From contig JAWZYU010000017.1 in assembly GCA_038380435.1 (NCBI GenBank), positions 25,481,283 to 25,545,282 of the forward strand: a stretch of 64,000 nt of DNA, in the 5' to 3' direction. Below the pieces are notes generated by a model, which saw nothing but the letters and a program-made list of their open reading frames with translations, made no database searches and was not told the DNA's origin. The translations under genes were made by a program, and so were the position numbers. This document shows positions 42,735-53,951 of this stretch, piece after piece; within the stretch, counting starts at the first letter, position 1, and each line of letters begins with the position of its first letter. Source of the DNA: Ryuthela nishihirai. Taxonomy: Eukaryota > Arthropoda > Arachnida > Araneae > Heptathelidae.

Positions 42735-43571
42735 CGGGTGTTCGAACGGAGAGAGATGATGAAATTGTTACTTAATTCACTTCGATGAATTCACAGATTC
42801 GCGGGATTTTACGCTCGTGCCACTGTATTCCTTTGAAGAAATTGGTGTTGAATGAAGAATAACAATGGTGCATCAATTACTGCACGAGAGTTATATAGGG
42901 ACGACACATTTTTTATTCACACTATATACAGCTACGTGCTGGGAATAAACTCCACTCCGTGGGCCTTTGCTGCTTCACACTGTGGTTCTTTCTGAATCCA
43001 CAAAACTACTATCAAATTCACCGCTCAACTCCGTGAGCCTTTGCTGCTTTGCTACTGCAAATATTACTAAAATGAGGTGGAGAACTGCACACTCTGCAAT
43101 TTCTCACTTGACAGACCTCAAAACTTGGCGAAAGGATAAGCAACCTTTGCCTACACTGTGGCTCCTCCTGAACCACAAGAATAAAAGACAAAGATTCTCC
43201 AAGAATCTGGATTCCCTCTTGGAATCGCACCCTGACTTCAACGGTTAATTTGAGAAAGACGGCGTCCTTTTGACGCGTGTCGCAACGACCTTGTTCGTTC
43301 GACAGCTAACGCACAGACTAAAGCTTTCAAATCCCCCTACTAGCCTCGTCGCTGCACTAGCGCCCCCTAGGCTAGTCATTTACGGCGATAAACAAATTCT
43401 GGCATTGATTCTTAAAACAAGCAGCAATCTTCAGACCCGAAAACAACAACAGTGAATCATCCCAGCACAAACATTTTCAAGAACACATAAAAATATATAC
43501 AACAATATAATACAACAAAAATATACAATAAATAAATAAATAAATAAATACAAAATTCGAGGGGCATGACA
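42726..43571 (+). mobile_element. Solo LTR, 846 bp, 5-bp target duplication AGTGA
   Basis: Starts TGTCGTGACC, ends GGGGCATGACA; AGTGA at 42721-42725 and 43572-43576. Same family as 17248-18049. It contains a local duplication (CTCAACTCCGTGAGCCTTTG, similar to the block near 42950) and an AATA repeat at 43521-43552. Confidence 0.88.
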
Positions 43572-43576
43572 AGTGA

Positions 43577-44300
43577 TGCGTTCTTCGAATGAAAATAAAG
43601 AGTCCACCCACTTTTTTGTCTCCGATTTTGAACGAGAATAGAAACAAAACCAACCCACCCCTGCTCTCAGATTTTGCCGAGCCGAGATCAACTCAAAGTT
43701 AAATCGGATTATTCACAGAGAGGATATTTTTTTCCTGGAGTTTTCTTTCTCGCCAAAAAGGTTTCTTTTATTCTCCAGAATTTCCCCGATATTTCCCCTA
43801 CAGATGATTCTATTTCTTCCAGAACAGAGTCCCTGCTCCACTAAGGGATGAACGTGCCCTCCGTCCTCCCGCAATATCCTCCTTGCCATCTCCTCTGTTC
43901 CTCACCTTGAAATGGCATCCACGTTCCCCCTTTGCCGAATGTTTTCCGCAGTTCGATGGCCACTGAAATAAATCTTCTCCTTCCCCCCCCCTTCCCTCCC
44001 TCCCTACTGATCGATTTGGAAATGAGTCCCATGAGGTTAGGGCTTTATCGAGAGAGGCGTGCACAGAATGCTTCTCTTGTGCTCTGTGTAGTTTAGCTAT
44101 TGGCTGAACCAATCCTATGATACCTACAAAGAGCTGCTTCCTACTGCCGAGCCGATATTCAGGATTCATCGGGAGGAGAGGGATGGCTTCTGATGCGATC
44201 TAGGAATGCGGGATGTTGAGAGATGAAATTAAGTAATCCTCAGTTTGTCAGAACTCGGTTCTTCTTAGCTAAGTCATTTTTTTTACTCTCTGCAATCGGT
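43577..44300. other. Repeat-poor intergenic stretch
   Basis: The minus frame 43810-44169 (119 codons) shows no domain. Nothing supported. Confidence 0.35.
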
Positions 44301-44306
44301 TTTTTT

Positions 44307-44442
44307 ATTTTTCTTCTTAACAGATGTCGGTTTTAATTTATTAATTTTTTTTAAATTGTAATTAAAATCGTTTTTTTTTTCTTTTTCTTCTTAACAGATG
44401 TCGGTTTTAATTTATTAATTTTTTTAAATTGTAATTAAAATG
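44307..44442 (+). repeat. Tandem duplication of about 74 bp
   Basis: Two copies of TTCTTCTTAACAGATGTCGG followed by TTTTAATTTATTAATTTTTT. Confidence 0.88.
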
Positions 44443-44529
44443 GGTTCAAGATCGTTAAATGCCGTGGAAGTTTCAAAAAACGTAAAAGAGAATTTTTCGA
44501 AGAAAGAATGGAAAATTTTGTACATTGTA

Positions 44530-44585
44530 AGCTACATGGTTAGGTCACAAGGACCCCAAAGACTCTGAGCCATACCCAGGTACAG
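44530..44585 (-). mobile_element. SINE-A small fragment
   Basis: GCTACATGGTTAGGTCACAA then GGACCCCAAAGACTC. Confidence 0.5.
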
Positions 44586-44889
44586 TGAAGACAAGAAAGT
44601 GGAAATGTGAGTTGACGAGTCAGGAGCAACTGCGGACTGATTTGCGGCATTAACAACTCACTCGAAAAAATTGGTAGTATTGAAATTTCGTTTTGAATTC
44701 TACTTATTAATGAAACGCATCTTATATAAATGGTTTTCATCACGTTATGATTTAAATGTAATTTACATCCGTATAAAAGTGATTTGCACTAATGAGTGTT
44801 TCTTTTTTTTTTTACAATTTGTGCATTTTTGATTCTTGAGCGGTTTTTGATAAACGAATTATATAATTTTGGAAGAAAATCTAATATAA

Positions 44890-45480
44890 GAGGAAAGACC
44901 AATTGAAAACTGAGGACTAAGAGGAGAGACCAATTGGAAACTGGGGACTTTGAGGAGAGGCCGTTTGGAAACTGGGACTTTGAGGAGAGACCAACTGGAA
45001 ACTGGGGACTTTGAGGAGAGGCCGTTTGGAAACTGGGGACTTTGAGGAGAGACCATTTGGAAACTGGCGACTAAGAGGAAATGCAAATTAAAATGGGAGG
45101 CTAAGAGGAGAGAAAAATTAAAATGAGGGACTAAGAGGAGAGGAGAATTAAAATGGGGGGCTAAGAGGAGAATTAAAATGAGGGGCTAAGAGGAGAATTA
45201 AAAGGGGCTAGGAGGAGAGAAAATTAAAATGGGGGGTCTAAGAGGAAATGCAAATTAAAATAGGAGGCTAAGAGGAGAGGAGAATTGAAATGGGGGGCTA
45301 AGAGGAGAGGAGAATTGAAATGGGGGGGCTAAGAGGAGAGGAGAATTGAAATGGGGGGCTAAGAGGAGAGAAGAATTAAAATGGGGGCTAAGAGGAGAGG
45401 AGAATTAAAATGGGGGGACTAAGAGGAGAGGAAAATTAAATGTGAGGGGGGGGGGGCTAAGAGGAGAGGAGAATTGAGGA
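44890..45480 (+). repeat. Two-part minisatellite, unit about 31 bp
   Basis: 44895-45070 has units GGAGAGACCAATTGGAAACT + GGGGACTTTGA; 45070-45480 has units CTAAGAGGAGAGGAGAATTA + AAATGGGGGG. Both share GAGGAGAG and the same length, so one grew from the other. Purine-rich on the plus strand for about 590 bp. The minus open frame here is an artefact. Confidence 0.92.
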
Positions 45481-45596
45481 CTAGTGCACATTTCGTAATA
45501 CTAAGCTAGCAGAGAGACAAACATTGAAAAGGGAAACAGAAAAAATGATGATGCGTGTTAGTGAGGCGGAGAGTTTTCTTTGTCTCTTGGTACGTA

Positions 45597-45735
45597 ACGT
45601 GCTGGCTACAAGCTGAGGCATGGATGTTTATGTTGTCTCTCTGCTGAGTCCTCGCCTTCCTCACAGATCTCCTATATCTGGCAGTATAAAGACAGGTTCC
45701 TGACAAGCAGCAGCTTGAGGAGGTATTTATTAATT
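45597..45735 (+). mobile_element. SINE-B copy, diverged
   Basis: GTGCTGGCTACAAGCTGAGG to GCAGCTTGAGGAGGTATTTA. Confidence 0.75.
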
Positions 45736-45819
45736 ATTTATCTTAAGTGAAGTAATAGACAGTTGAATTTGAATTTGTTGTTTCCATCTTGCAATGCGAC
45801 AATCCTTTTCTCGTTCCAG

Positions 45820-45928
45820 GACTCGGCGAGTGAGAGAAATGCCTTGGTTGGAATGTCGATGGATTCAGAAGATCCAAGATTTGGGAATCAATCCTAAGCC
45901 GGATGCTGGAACGAATCGGCGAGAATGA
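45820..45928 (+). CDS. Candidate terminal exon of an unidentified gene
   Basis: A strong pyrimidine tract and CAG (CCTTTTCTCGTTCCAG, AG at 45818-45819) precede an open frame of 35 codons (TRRVREMPWLECRWIQKIQD, then LGINPKPDAGTNRRE) ending TGA at 45926. AATAAA follows at 46269. The sequence is complex and not repeat-derived. Protein not recognised. The next candidate exon (46342) is on the same strand; whether both belong to one gene is unclear, because this frame stops. Confidence 0.4.
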
Positions 45929-46341
45929 AATCTGACTTCAGATGCCATTCCTCGTGTTTTGTCCTCACATGGTTTCATCGATATTTTTAACGAATGGGAT
46001 GTGCTTGATCACGAGGCTGAAGAAGTCGTTTGTTTCCTTCGCTAAAAGAAAATCATTCTCGCTACCTAGACAACGATTGACGAGAAATGTGGTGATCACT
46101 TCATCCACCTCTTGAGTGATTCAGAGGCTGAATCTTCTTCAACCCAAAGAGTTCGATTTCAAACATCGGATGTCAGTGAATTTAAGTCATAACTGTATGT
46201 ACTTCCTAAATGTCAGAAACGAAACTCAAGTTGAAAAAAAAACCCTTCTTTTATTGTCCTTGAACAGAAATAAAACGCATTTGATGCGTTTAATGCGTCG
46301 AGAACAATCTTGCTGATGTTTCAGAGCGATTCGCTTTTCAG

Positions 46342-46558
46342 TCACCTGTTTCGCGATTGTTCGCCAAAGAAGCAGAGCGACAAGAAAGGATACGTGACGT
46401 CACTTCCAGAAAAATTCTTGGCGACCTTTTGTGGTTTGTGAAAGGCGATCGAGAAATTCTTGAAGTGGCCATTGAGAGACATGTCCTAGAGAAACTGTAT
46501 CGCCACGCAGAAGAGACGGTCATGGAGGTTCGGGTTCTCATGAATCAAGATCATGAAG
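46342..46558 (+). CDS. Candidate internal exon, charged alpha-helical protein
   Basis: Acceptor TTCGCTTTTCAG ends at 46341 and donor GAAG/GTACGT begins at 46559. Between them 72 codons plus 1 nt are open in one frame: SPVSRLFAKEAERQERIRDV, then TSRKILGDLLWFVKGDREIL, then EVAIERHVLEKLYRHAEETV, ending near LMNQDHE. It starts in phase 0 and ends in phase 1. The heptad-like spacing of hydrophobic residues and high E/R/K content suggest a helical, possibly coiled-coil, protein. I do not recognise the family. The splice sites and complexity argue for a real host exon. Confidence 0.6.
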
Positions 46559-46769
46559 GTACGTTTATAATTGGTTAAATTTTCACAGTTTTAATAATTC
46601 TTTATTAATAATTATTGTCTTAAAACTAAAAAAAAACTACAGTGTTGTTTTTTTTTCATATTTTAAATACCGTAAACAAATAACTTTAAAAAATGAAACT
46701 GGAAAATAAACAATGTAGATCTATCCAGAAATGCCGAGGTCGGAATTTTTATATTCCACTTTGCATTAA

Positions 46770-46970
46770 AAAAAATAATAAAAAAATAAATACCTCCTCA
46801 AGCAGCTGCTTGCCACAGAGGTCTGACAGGAGCCTGTCAGTTTATATGCCATAGTAGAAGATCTGAGAGGATGGCAGGACCTCAGCAGAAAAACAACACG
46901 AACATCCATGCCTTATCTGGGGCTTGAACCCAGGTTCTTTAGATCAGTAGCCAAGCGCGCTAACCACTAG
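46770..46970 (-). mobile_element. SINE-B, full length
   Basis: AAATAAATACCTCCTCAAGC to the head GTAGCCAAGCGCGCTAACCA; B box region GGGGCTTGAACCCAGG. Confidence 0.88.
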
Positions 46971-48036
46971 GAGAACTTTAAAAATAATCTCGAACGCAAG
47001 CTAAAATTTCAAAAATAGGTCGAAATCGATTAGAACTCTTCTTGGAATCATGCGGAAATTAAACTGGCAACTTAAAAAAGATTGAAGTCGAGCTCAACTC
47101 TTAAAAGTAAAAAAATCACTTATCTTAGAGCTCTTATGATATTAGCTAGTTCCGAAAGTAAACTTTCAAAATTTGGTCGAATACGATTCGAACTCTTCGA
47201 AAATTGACAAATTAAATTCGAACACTGCAAAGAAGGTCGATATCGAGTTGAGCTCTTGAAATTGCGTAGAACTCAAACCCAAAACCTAAGAAACAGGGGT
47301 GGCTCAGTCGGTAGCGCGTCAGACTCGTAATCTGCAGTTCCCAGGTTCGTCCCAGCTGAGTCAGCGTTGAGATTTATCTCCGCAAAATTCCCCCTTCCCC
47401 TGCCCACGGTCAGTAGGAGACACCGATGGGCTTGGAAAGGCGACCGTCCGTCGGATGGGACGTTAAGCCGTGGCCCCGTGTGCGGGAGAGCCATACCCTG
47501 TGCACATTAAAGAACACTCTGGGTGGCCTTGACGGGAGGCTACCATATGTCTCCCAACATCTGTTCCAGTGGGTCCCCTCCCCCAACCTTCTCTGAGCCT
47601 TCGGGGTCCATGTGACCTGGCCATTTAGCCCATGGTGTGCAAAAAAGTGCCGCTCAGAGCCAACCTAAAAAACAGTTTCAGCTGGAATAAAAGTCTTAAG
47701 AATAGGCCACACTCGATTCCAGGATTTGAAAGCTGATTGAGCTGGAGGTGATTTCTTGAAATTAAGTAGATATCGAACTTAATAAGCTTTATATAATAAT
47801 ATAATAATTTAATTTATGTAATAAGCCCTTAAGAGCGGTCGAACTCTTAAAATTAGGTAACGTACTTTTTAAAAAAAAATAATAAGTTAAGCTCGAATCG
47901 AACTTTTAGAAACGAGGAGTTTATTTGCAGATATTTTTTAATCCTTAAAGCCAGTTATTTTTTAAACTTTTTCTGACTGAATAATATTTGTCTTTCATTA
48001 ATTGTGTTATTCGAAACGATTGTGAGTAATTGAGTG
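46971..48036. repeat. Degenerate repetitive stretch (GGTCGAA…GAACTCTT motif) around a SINE
   Basis: 46990-47280 and 47690-47930 carry recurring AAAATTAGGTCGAA-, TCGATT- and GAACTCTT-like words at irregular spacing, the look of an old tandem array. SINE-A (47297-47661) sits inside. Confidence 0.5.
47297..47661 (+). mobile_element. SINE-A with 14-bp target duplication (one mismatch)
   Basis: Flanks AACCTAAGAAACAG (47283-47296) and AACCTAAAAAACAG (47662-47675); tail shortened. Confidence 0.93.
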
Positions 48037-48049
48037 AGGAATTGATTGA

Positions 48050-48606
48050 GTTGGGCTGTTTTATCTCTGAGCGGCACTTTTTGCACCAGGAAGGCTCAGA
48101 GAAGGTTGGGGGAGGGGACCCACTGGAACAGCTGTTGGGAGACAGATGATATCCTCCCGTCAAGGCCATCCAATGTGTTCTTTAACGTGCACAGGGTATG
48201 GCTCTCTCCCGCACACGGAGCCACGGCTTAACGTCCCATTCGACGGACGGCGGCCTTTCCAAGCCCATCGGTGTCCCCTACTGACCGTGGGCAGGGCGGG
48301 GAATTTTGCGGAGATAAGTCTCAACGCCGGCCCAGCTGGGAGTCGAACAACTACAGATTACGAGCCTGGCACGATACCGACTCGCATACGGGGTCATCCC
48401 CCCCCGCACACGGGAGCCACGGCTTAACGTCCCATCCGACGGACAGCGGCCTTTCCAGGCCCAGCGGTGTCCTTTACTGACCGTGGGCAGTTTTCTGGAG
48501 ATAAATCTCAACGCTCTCTCAACTCAGCTGGGACTCGAGCCTGGGGACTGCAGATTACGAGTCTGGCCTGGTCTGGCGCGCTACAGACTGAGCCACCACC
48601 GCCCCA
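48050..48606 (-). mobile_element. SINE-A with duplicated 5' half
   Basis: Within flanks GGAATTGATTGA / GGAACTGATTGA (48038-48049, 48607-48618) lie one full body and then a second head-proximal half starting near 48381. A single insertion event of a partial dimer is the simplest reading. Confidence 0.85.
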
Positions 48607-48744
48607 GGAACTGATTGAGTGACAGGGGATCACTCTAATTCTAACGATTAAGCACAAATGATAAGAGCTCTCAACATTAGCTCTTGGGGGTAATTTGAGC
48701 CGAAATTTGACCTCCGACCTATCCTTCATGGTCGAATGGAGATC

Positions 48745-49090
48745 ATCTAGAGGTCAAACCATGATCTACGAGTGCTAGATACGTGAAAATTGGTTGCAAA
48801 TCTTGGAAACGTTACGAAATTTCGGATCCGGAGGGTTCTTTGAAGGGTCAAAGGTCAAATACAGTTTTACGAGTGCTAGAGAGCTAAAATTGTTCCTGGA
48901 GATATTTTGAGTCATAGATCTCAGAAATGCCGTGAAATATTTTATGCGGAGGGTCTTTCGAGGTTAAATGTAAAATTTCAGTTAAGTTACCATAGAGCCA
49001 GAAACTGATGAATGCTCTTTCAGGCCGTAGAAAATCAGAAATATTTAGAAATGTTAGATCCGCTGTCGCATTCAAGGTCAAATAGGCACC
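48745..49090 (+). repeat. Degenerate tandem repeat, unit about 110 bp, about 3 units
   Basis: Units start GGTCAAA/GGTTAAA at about 48750, 48855 and 48962, share ACGAGTGCTAGA-, GAAATTTCGGATCCGGAGGG- and CTTTCGA-like words in the same order, and are strongly diverged. Confidence 0.6.
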
Positions 49091-49210
49091 GACTGATTTC
49101 TAGAAATTCATAAAACGTTCAAGAATCAAGAACGATAAAGAATTTCGTTTTCGCTTCTTCGACCAGCATCAGCAGTTGCATCCGCGTTCAACAATAGTCA
49201 ATCCCAAATA

Positions 49211-49391
49211 CAGTCGCTCAAAAAATATCCGAACACTATGGGTTTTTTTAGAAATTAATGATCTGGCAACCTTCGTGTCACGTGATACGAAGGTTGCCAG
49301 ATCACTAATTTCTAAAACAAAAATCGTTGCCAGATATTTTTTCTGAATTCTGTAATCAACCATACCGTTTGCATATTTTTTTGAGCGACTA
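49211..49391. mobile_element. PAL1, shortened left arm
   Basis: CAGTCGCTCAAAAAATATCC; about 35 bp is missing after CACTATGG; right arm complete. Confidence 0.9.
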
Positions 49392-49599
49392 TACGTCAAA
49401 TATTGTCTCCCATCGTCATTTGTTCCAGCACTTCGTCTCCAGCCTCCATTCATCTTCATTTTCTGTGGCGATATTGGTAAATTTCATACGGCGAGCTAGA
49501 ATAATAATAACGAGTTACAAATATTTTACAACTTTAATATAACTAATAATAATATAATTTCACAATTTGCAACATCCGTAAAAATTCATAACATCTGGA

Positions 49600-50570
49600 T
49601 TTTGATGCTTCTTTCAGGTGTTTCATTTTTGGTTTTCGTATTGATCATTTCTTCGTCTTTTTATTTCTTTTCAATCTTTTCATTTGACCTCTTTTTTTTA
49701 TTATCCTTTATTATCCTATTCTCTTCGTCATTCTTCACATCCTCTCTTCGTCATTCTTCACATTCTTCACATCTTCTGTGCCTTTCTTCACATCCTCTCT
49801 TCGTCATTCTTCACATTCTTCACATCTTCTGTGCCTTTCTTCACATCCTCAGTCTCGTACCTTTCTCTCTTTTATCATCCACCATGCTTTTCCTTTGCTC
49901 TATCTCCATCCTCATTCTTCCTCTCTCCGTCTTCCCAGTTACACTATTCCTTGTTTTTATCCTTAGTCATATGCACACTTTACCCTTTCCTCATCTAATT
50001 TTATCATCTTCACTGCTTCTACTTTCCTACCCCTACTTTTATCATCATCATCATCATCATCTTAATTTCTTTTTATCTTCTCTACTCTTATTATCATCTA
50101 CATCTTTCAACCACTTGTATCATCATTTTTTTATCTTTCATTTATTTTTATCATCCTTTATTTTTATCTTTCATTTATTCTTATCATCCTTTATTTTTAT
50201 CTTTCATTTACTTACTCTTTTTTACATTTTACTTTACTTTTTTTTCATTACTCTTTTACATTACTCTTTATCATTTTTTTATCTTTCATTTTTATTTTTA
50301 TCTATCATCGCCATTTTTTTGCTTTTTATCTGCTTTTACCATCTGTTTTAACATCTTTTATCATCATCTATTTTGATCACTCTTCATTTATTGGACTTTT
50401 ATATGTGTCCTTGGACTTTTATATTTCTTCATCTATTTTTTCTTTTAACAATTTTTTCCATCTATCTTCATCATTCATCATCACTGTGCCCTTTTTCTCA
50501 CATTTATAATTTTTTTTCAATTACATCAAATGCGAATATCTACATTATTATTTCCCTCGTTCAAAATTGA
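49600..50570 (+). repeat. Pyrimidine-rich low-complexity tract of about 950 bp
   Basis: Almost purine-free on the plus strand, with short local repeats (CACATTCTTCACATCTTCTG three times near 49750-49850; ATCATCATCATCATCATC near 50043; TTTATTTTTATCTTTCATTT near 50150). The 249-codon frame at 49602-50351 is a composition artefact. Confidence 0.85.
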
Positions 50571-50910
50571 AAGTTCCAAAATATCTCAAGGATATTCAAT
50601 AGCTTTGCAGAATTTCTCAAACTCCTTCATAAGTTAATTAATTAACGTAACGGTTCTCGTCTAATATCAGTGAGTTTTCTACTAAATTAATATCTGTCCA
50701 AACGGTTATTGCGATTGATTTACATGCAGTCATAAAATTTCAAGCCACTCTGACAGCGCCTTTCATTTCAGTTTAACAGCTTTTGCGACATCATTTATCA
50801 AAATATCAGACAGACTTCGAAGTTCAATGATCAAACTTCGCATTTTGATCGTCTTCGCTAATTCAAATGGAAAGTTTCATTACAGGCGTCTTCAGAGAAA
50901 GCCAAATGTA
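50571..50910. other. Intergenic
   Basis: Nothing recognised. Confidence 0.4.
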
Positions 50911-51415
50911 CAGTGGCTGAAAAAAAAAGTATCAGAACACTATGGTTGATTACAGAATTCAGGAAAAATATCTGAGCGTGTACAGCAACTGTACACGCTC
51001 CAGTTACCGTTCACAGCAAACTGGAGCGTGTGCAGTTACTGCACACGCTCTAGTTTGCTGTGAACGGTAATTGCACACGCTCAATATTTCCGTGAGTGAG
51101 CCCACACGATCTAGTATCAAAATAATATGACCACCTACAGTCGCTCAAAAAAGTGTCCGAACACTATGGTTAATTATAGAATTCAGAAAAAATATCTGGC
51201 AACGATTTTTTTTAGAAATTAGTGATCTGGCAACCTTCGTGTCACGGAATTCAGAAAAAATATCTGGCAACGATTTGTTTAGAAATTAGTGATCTGGCAA
51301 CCTTCGTGTCACGTGAGGTTGCCAGATCACTAATTTCTAAAAAAAAAAACGTTGCTAGGTATTTTTTCTGAATTCTGTAATCAACCTAGTGTTCGGATAT
51401 TTTTTTGAGCGACTG
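50911..51415. mobile_element. Composite PAL2 + PAL1 element, inverted order
   Basis: Left half terminal repeat, GAGCGTGTACAGCAACTGTA hairpins, then ATCAAAATAATATGACCACC and a PAL1 (51139-51415) whose left arm is partly duplicated (GAATTCAGAAAAAATATCTG occurs twice). TA at both outer edges. Confidence 0.88.
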
Positions 51416-52016
51416 TAAATTTACAGAAACGTCATTCAAAAAGAAAAAAAATGCGCGCATATAGATTTTCGTGAACTAGTCCCTTATTTAATGTTTCAGC
51501 TCATTATTTTATCCGAATTACTCAAAGTTAAAATGAAAGTTTTGCTTCGTAACTGAGCTCCATCTATTTGAAAAGGAAAGGCTCCCTCATTGAGAGACTG
51601 ATCATTTAGTTCGCTTCCAAAAAGTGAGCATCTCAATTTTCCCCTCTAACTTGCCGAGCGTTTCATTAACGCATTAAAGTCGCCTGCTTTCCCATCTCCT
51701 TAATCAGAAACGTCTGTTCCCCGAAAGGCAATCCGTTAATTCGTTTTCACACGACGCCGACTTCGAACTTCCGCCATTCTCTCTTTAATTAGTTTTCACT
51801 TGCACTCACATTCGACTGATTGGCGGGAAATTTCAACCGATTTCGTTCTTGATTGCTTTCCTCGAATCGAGTCTCGAGCATTCAGTTAGTTGAAACTTCG
51901 ACCATTCCCTGGCGTACATAACCCTCCAACACCCATTGACACACTCCCTCGTTCATGTGGATGAAAAGTCACATAAAAAATCTCTCTCCATTTTTGGAAA
52001 CAAGGTTTCATTTTTT
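51416..52016. other. Repeat-poor intergenic stretch
   Basis: Nothing recognised. Confidence 0.4.
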
Positions 52017-52018
52017 CA

Positions 52019-52312
52019 GTTGGGTTGTTTTACCTCTGAGCGGCACTTTTTTGCACACCATGGGCTAAATGGCCAGGTCACAAGGACCCCGAAGGCTCAG
52101 AGAAGGTTGGGGGAGGGGACCCACTGGAACAGCTGTTGGGAGACAGATGGTAGCCTCCCGTCAAGGCCATCCAGCGTGTTCTTTAACATGCACAGGGTAT
52201 GGCTCTCACGCACACGGGCCCACGGCTTAACATCCCATCCGACGGGCGGGTGGCTTTTCCAAGCCCATCGGTGTCCCCTACTGATCGTGGGCAGGGCGGG
52301 GAGTTTTGCGGC
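52019..52312 (-). mobile_element. SINE-A, head missing
   Basis: GTTGGGTTGTTTTACCTCTG to GGGGAGTTTTGCGG; the tRNA-like head is absent. Confidence 0.9.
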
Positions 52313-53220
52313 CTAGTTTCGGGCTTGCACTAGAACATGCAGCTGTGTGATCGTTGGATATGCCGAAGAAGAAGGAGGCGGGGGGGGGGGGGGATTTCCT
52401 GACAGCCGAGTTCACCAATTTAGTTCCTCAACTTCTTTGTGTTGTGCTTTATCAAGAATGAAGTTTATGTTCGACCATTGCCTGCAACTTTGGATAATTT
52501 AAAAGGGAGAATAAGAATCGCCAATGGAAAGTGAAAATTGCTCGTCATATGTTTCAAAGAAGTTGACTCTCGCTTTGCAGAGTCACAATCGGAGCACCTA
52601 TTCTATTTATATGGAAGTTGCCATAGGGCAGAAACAGAACTTTTTTTTTTTATCTTTCCAATGGTGGCGGTTTTAGTTCTTCTTGTTTCGTTTTTTTTTT
52701 TAAAGATATTTTTTTAAACCGCTCAGATCATTCGTTATCAACCTGCATTTCTTAGCTGAACGTTAATTTTGAAAAAAAAAAAAAGAGAAACACGACGAGA
52801 TTTTTCCAGTGGTATTACCCAGCCAGTTTCCACTGGTTTCCGGAAAACTGGTTGTTCAAATTTACGCCGGTTTCGGAAACTGGAAGCCGCACTGCTCATG
52901 AATTGTTGCCGAGCACTACACAGATTTCTACGCGCATCATTCTGACAAAATAAACATTAAAACATCTTCCTTAATTTCTTAGAAAGATTTATGACACTTC
53001 ACAAAAAATAGACGAATTTTTTCCAAGAATTTTAAGTACGAGTATCTTGACCCTGGACCATAGTAATTGGTACTTACATCCCCAAGTGGCATCCGTGTTT
53101 GAAAAAGAAGAAAAGTAGTGCCATAGACTATGGAATAGGAGGAGTGATATGCCATAGATGAAAGTTTAGTGTCTTGTCAAAAATGTATATGGTGCGATAA
53201 TTTTATTTTAAATTTATTTT
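52313..53220. other. Intergenic
   Basis: G run at 52380-52393; nothing else supported. Confidence 0.4.
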
Positions 53221-53232
53221 CTTAAAATTTGG

Positions 53233-53476
53233 GAAAGGTCGCCGTCCGTCGGATGGGACGTTAAGCCGTGGCCCCGTGTGCGGGAGAGCCATACCCTGTG
53301 CACGTTAAAGAACACGCTGGATGGCCTTGACGGGAGGCTACCATCTGTCTCTCCACAGCTGTTCCAGTGGGTCCCCTCCCCCAACCTTCTCTGAGCCTTC
53401 GGGGTCCATGTGACCTGGCCATTTAGCCCATGGTGTGCAAAAAAGTGCGGCTCAAAGGTAAAACAACCCAACCCAA
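53233..53476 (+). mobile_element. SINE-A, 5'-truncated insertion with 12-bp target duplication
   Basis: Starts mid-body at GAAAGGTCGCCG; flanks CTTAAAATTTGG at 53221-53232 and 53477-53488. Confidence 0.93.
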
Positions 53477-53711
53477 CTTAAAATTTGGAGTTTGCTTTAA
53501 TCACTTATGTATGTTGTTTTTCATACGTATCCTACAGTTGCATGAAAAATAAAATATATTGCTTTTATCTATAGTTATATTTATTTATTCACAGAATCAC
53601 TGCCACTAATTGCGGGTTTATCCCGGTAGGGGTGAGTTTTTAATATTTTTAGATAGGCTCTGCATTCTGTGTGACGCTTTATTTCAGATACAACTTTTGT
53701 ATTTAAAGTTA

Positions 53712-53951
53712 GTTATAATATATTGATACACCGATGGGCTTGGAAAAGCCACCCGCCCGTCGGATGGGATGTTAAGCCGTGGGCCCGTGTGCGTGAGAGC
53801 CATACCCTGTGCATGTTAAAGAACACGCTGGATGGCCTTGACGGGAGGCTACCATCTGTCTCCCAACAACTGTTCCAGTGGGTCCCCTCCCCCAACCTTC
53901 TCTGAGCCTTCGGGGTCCTTGTGACCTAGCCATTTATCAATATATTATAAC
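53712..53951. repeat. SINE-A fragment flanked by 17-bp inverted repeats
   Basis: GTTATAATATATTGATA (53712-53728) and its exact reverse complement (53935-53951) bracket a plus-strand SINE-A piece (53729-53934) lacking both ends. Normal insertions give direct, not inverted, flanks. Confidence 0.88.

Noticed and set aside
44859..45086. 75-codon minus frame with regular SPQFPNGLSS-like repeats
   Set aside because: Translation of the 31-bp minisatellite.
49602..50351. 249-codon open frame, hydrophobic and Ser/Leu-rich, resembling a membrane protein
   Set aside because: Pure consequence of TC/TCATC low-complexity sequence; several frames are open and no domain or splice context exists.
51936..52316. 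126-codon frame and the many similar ones starting MGCFTSERHFFAHHGL
   Set aside because: Antisense strand of SINE-A; family conservation is explained by the repeat.
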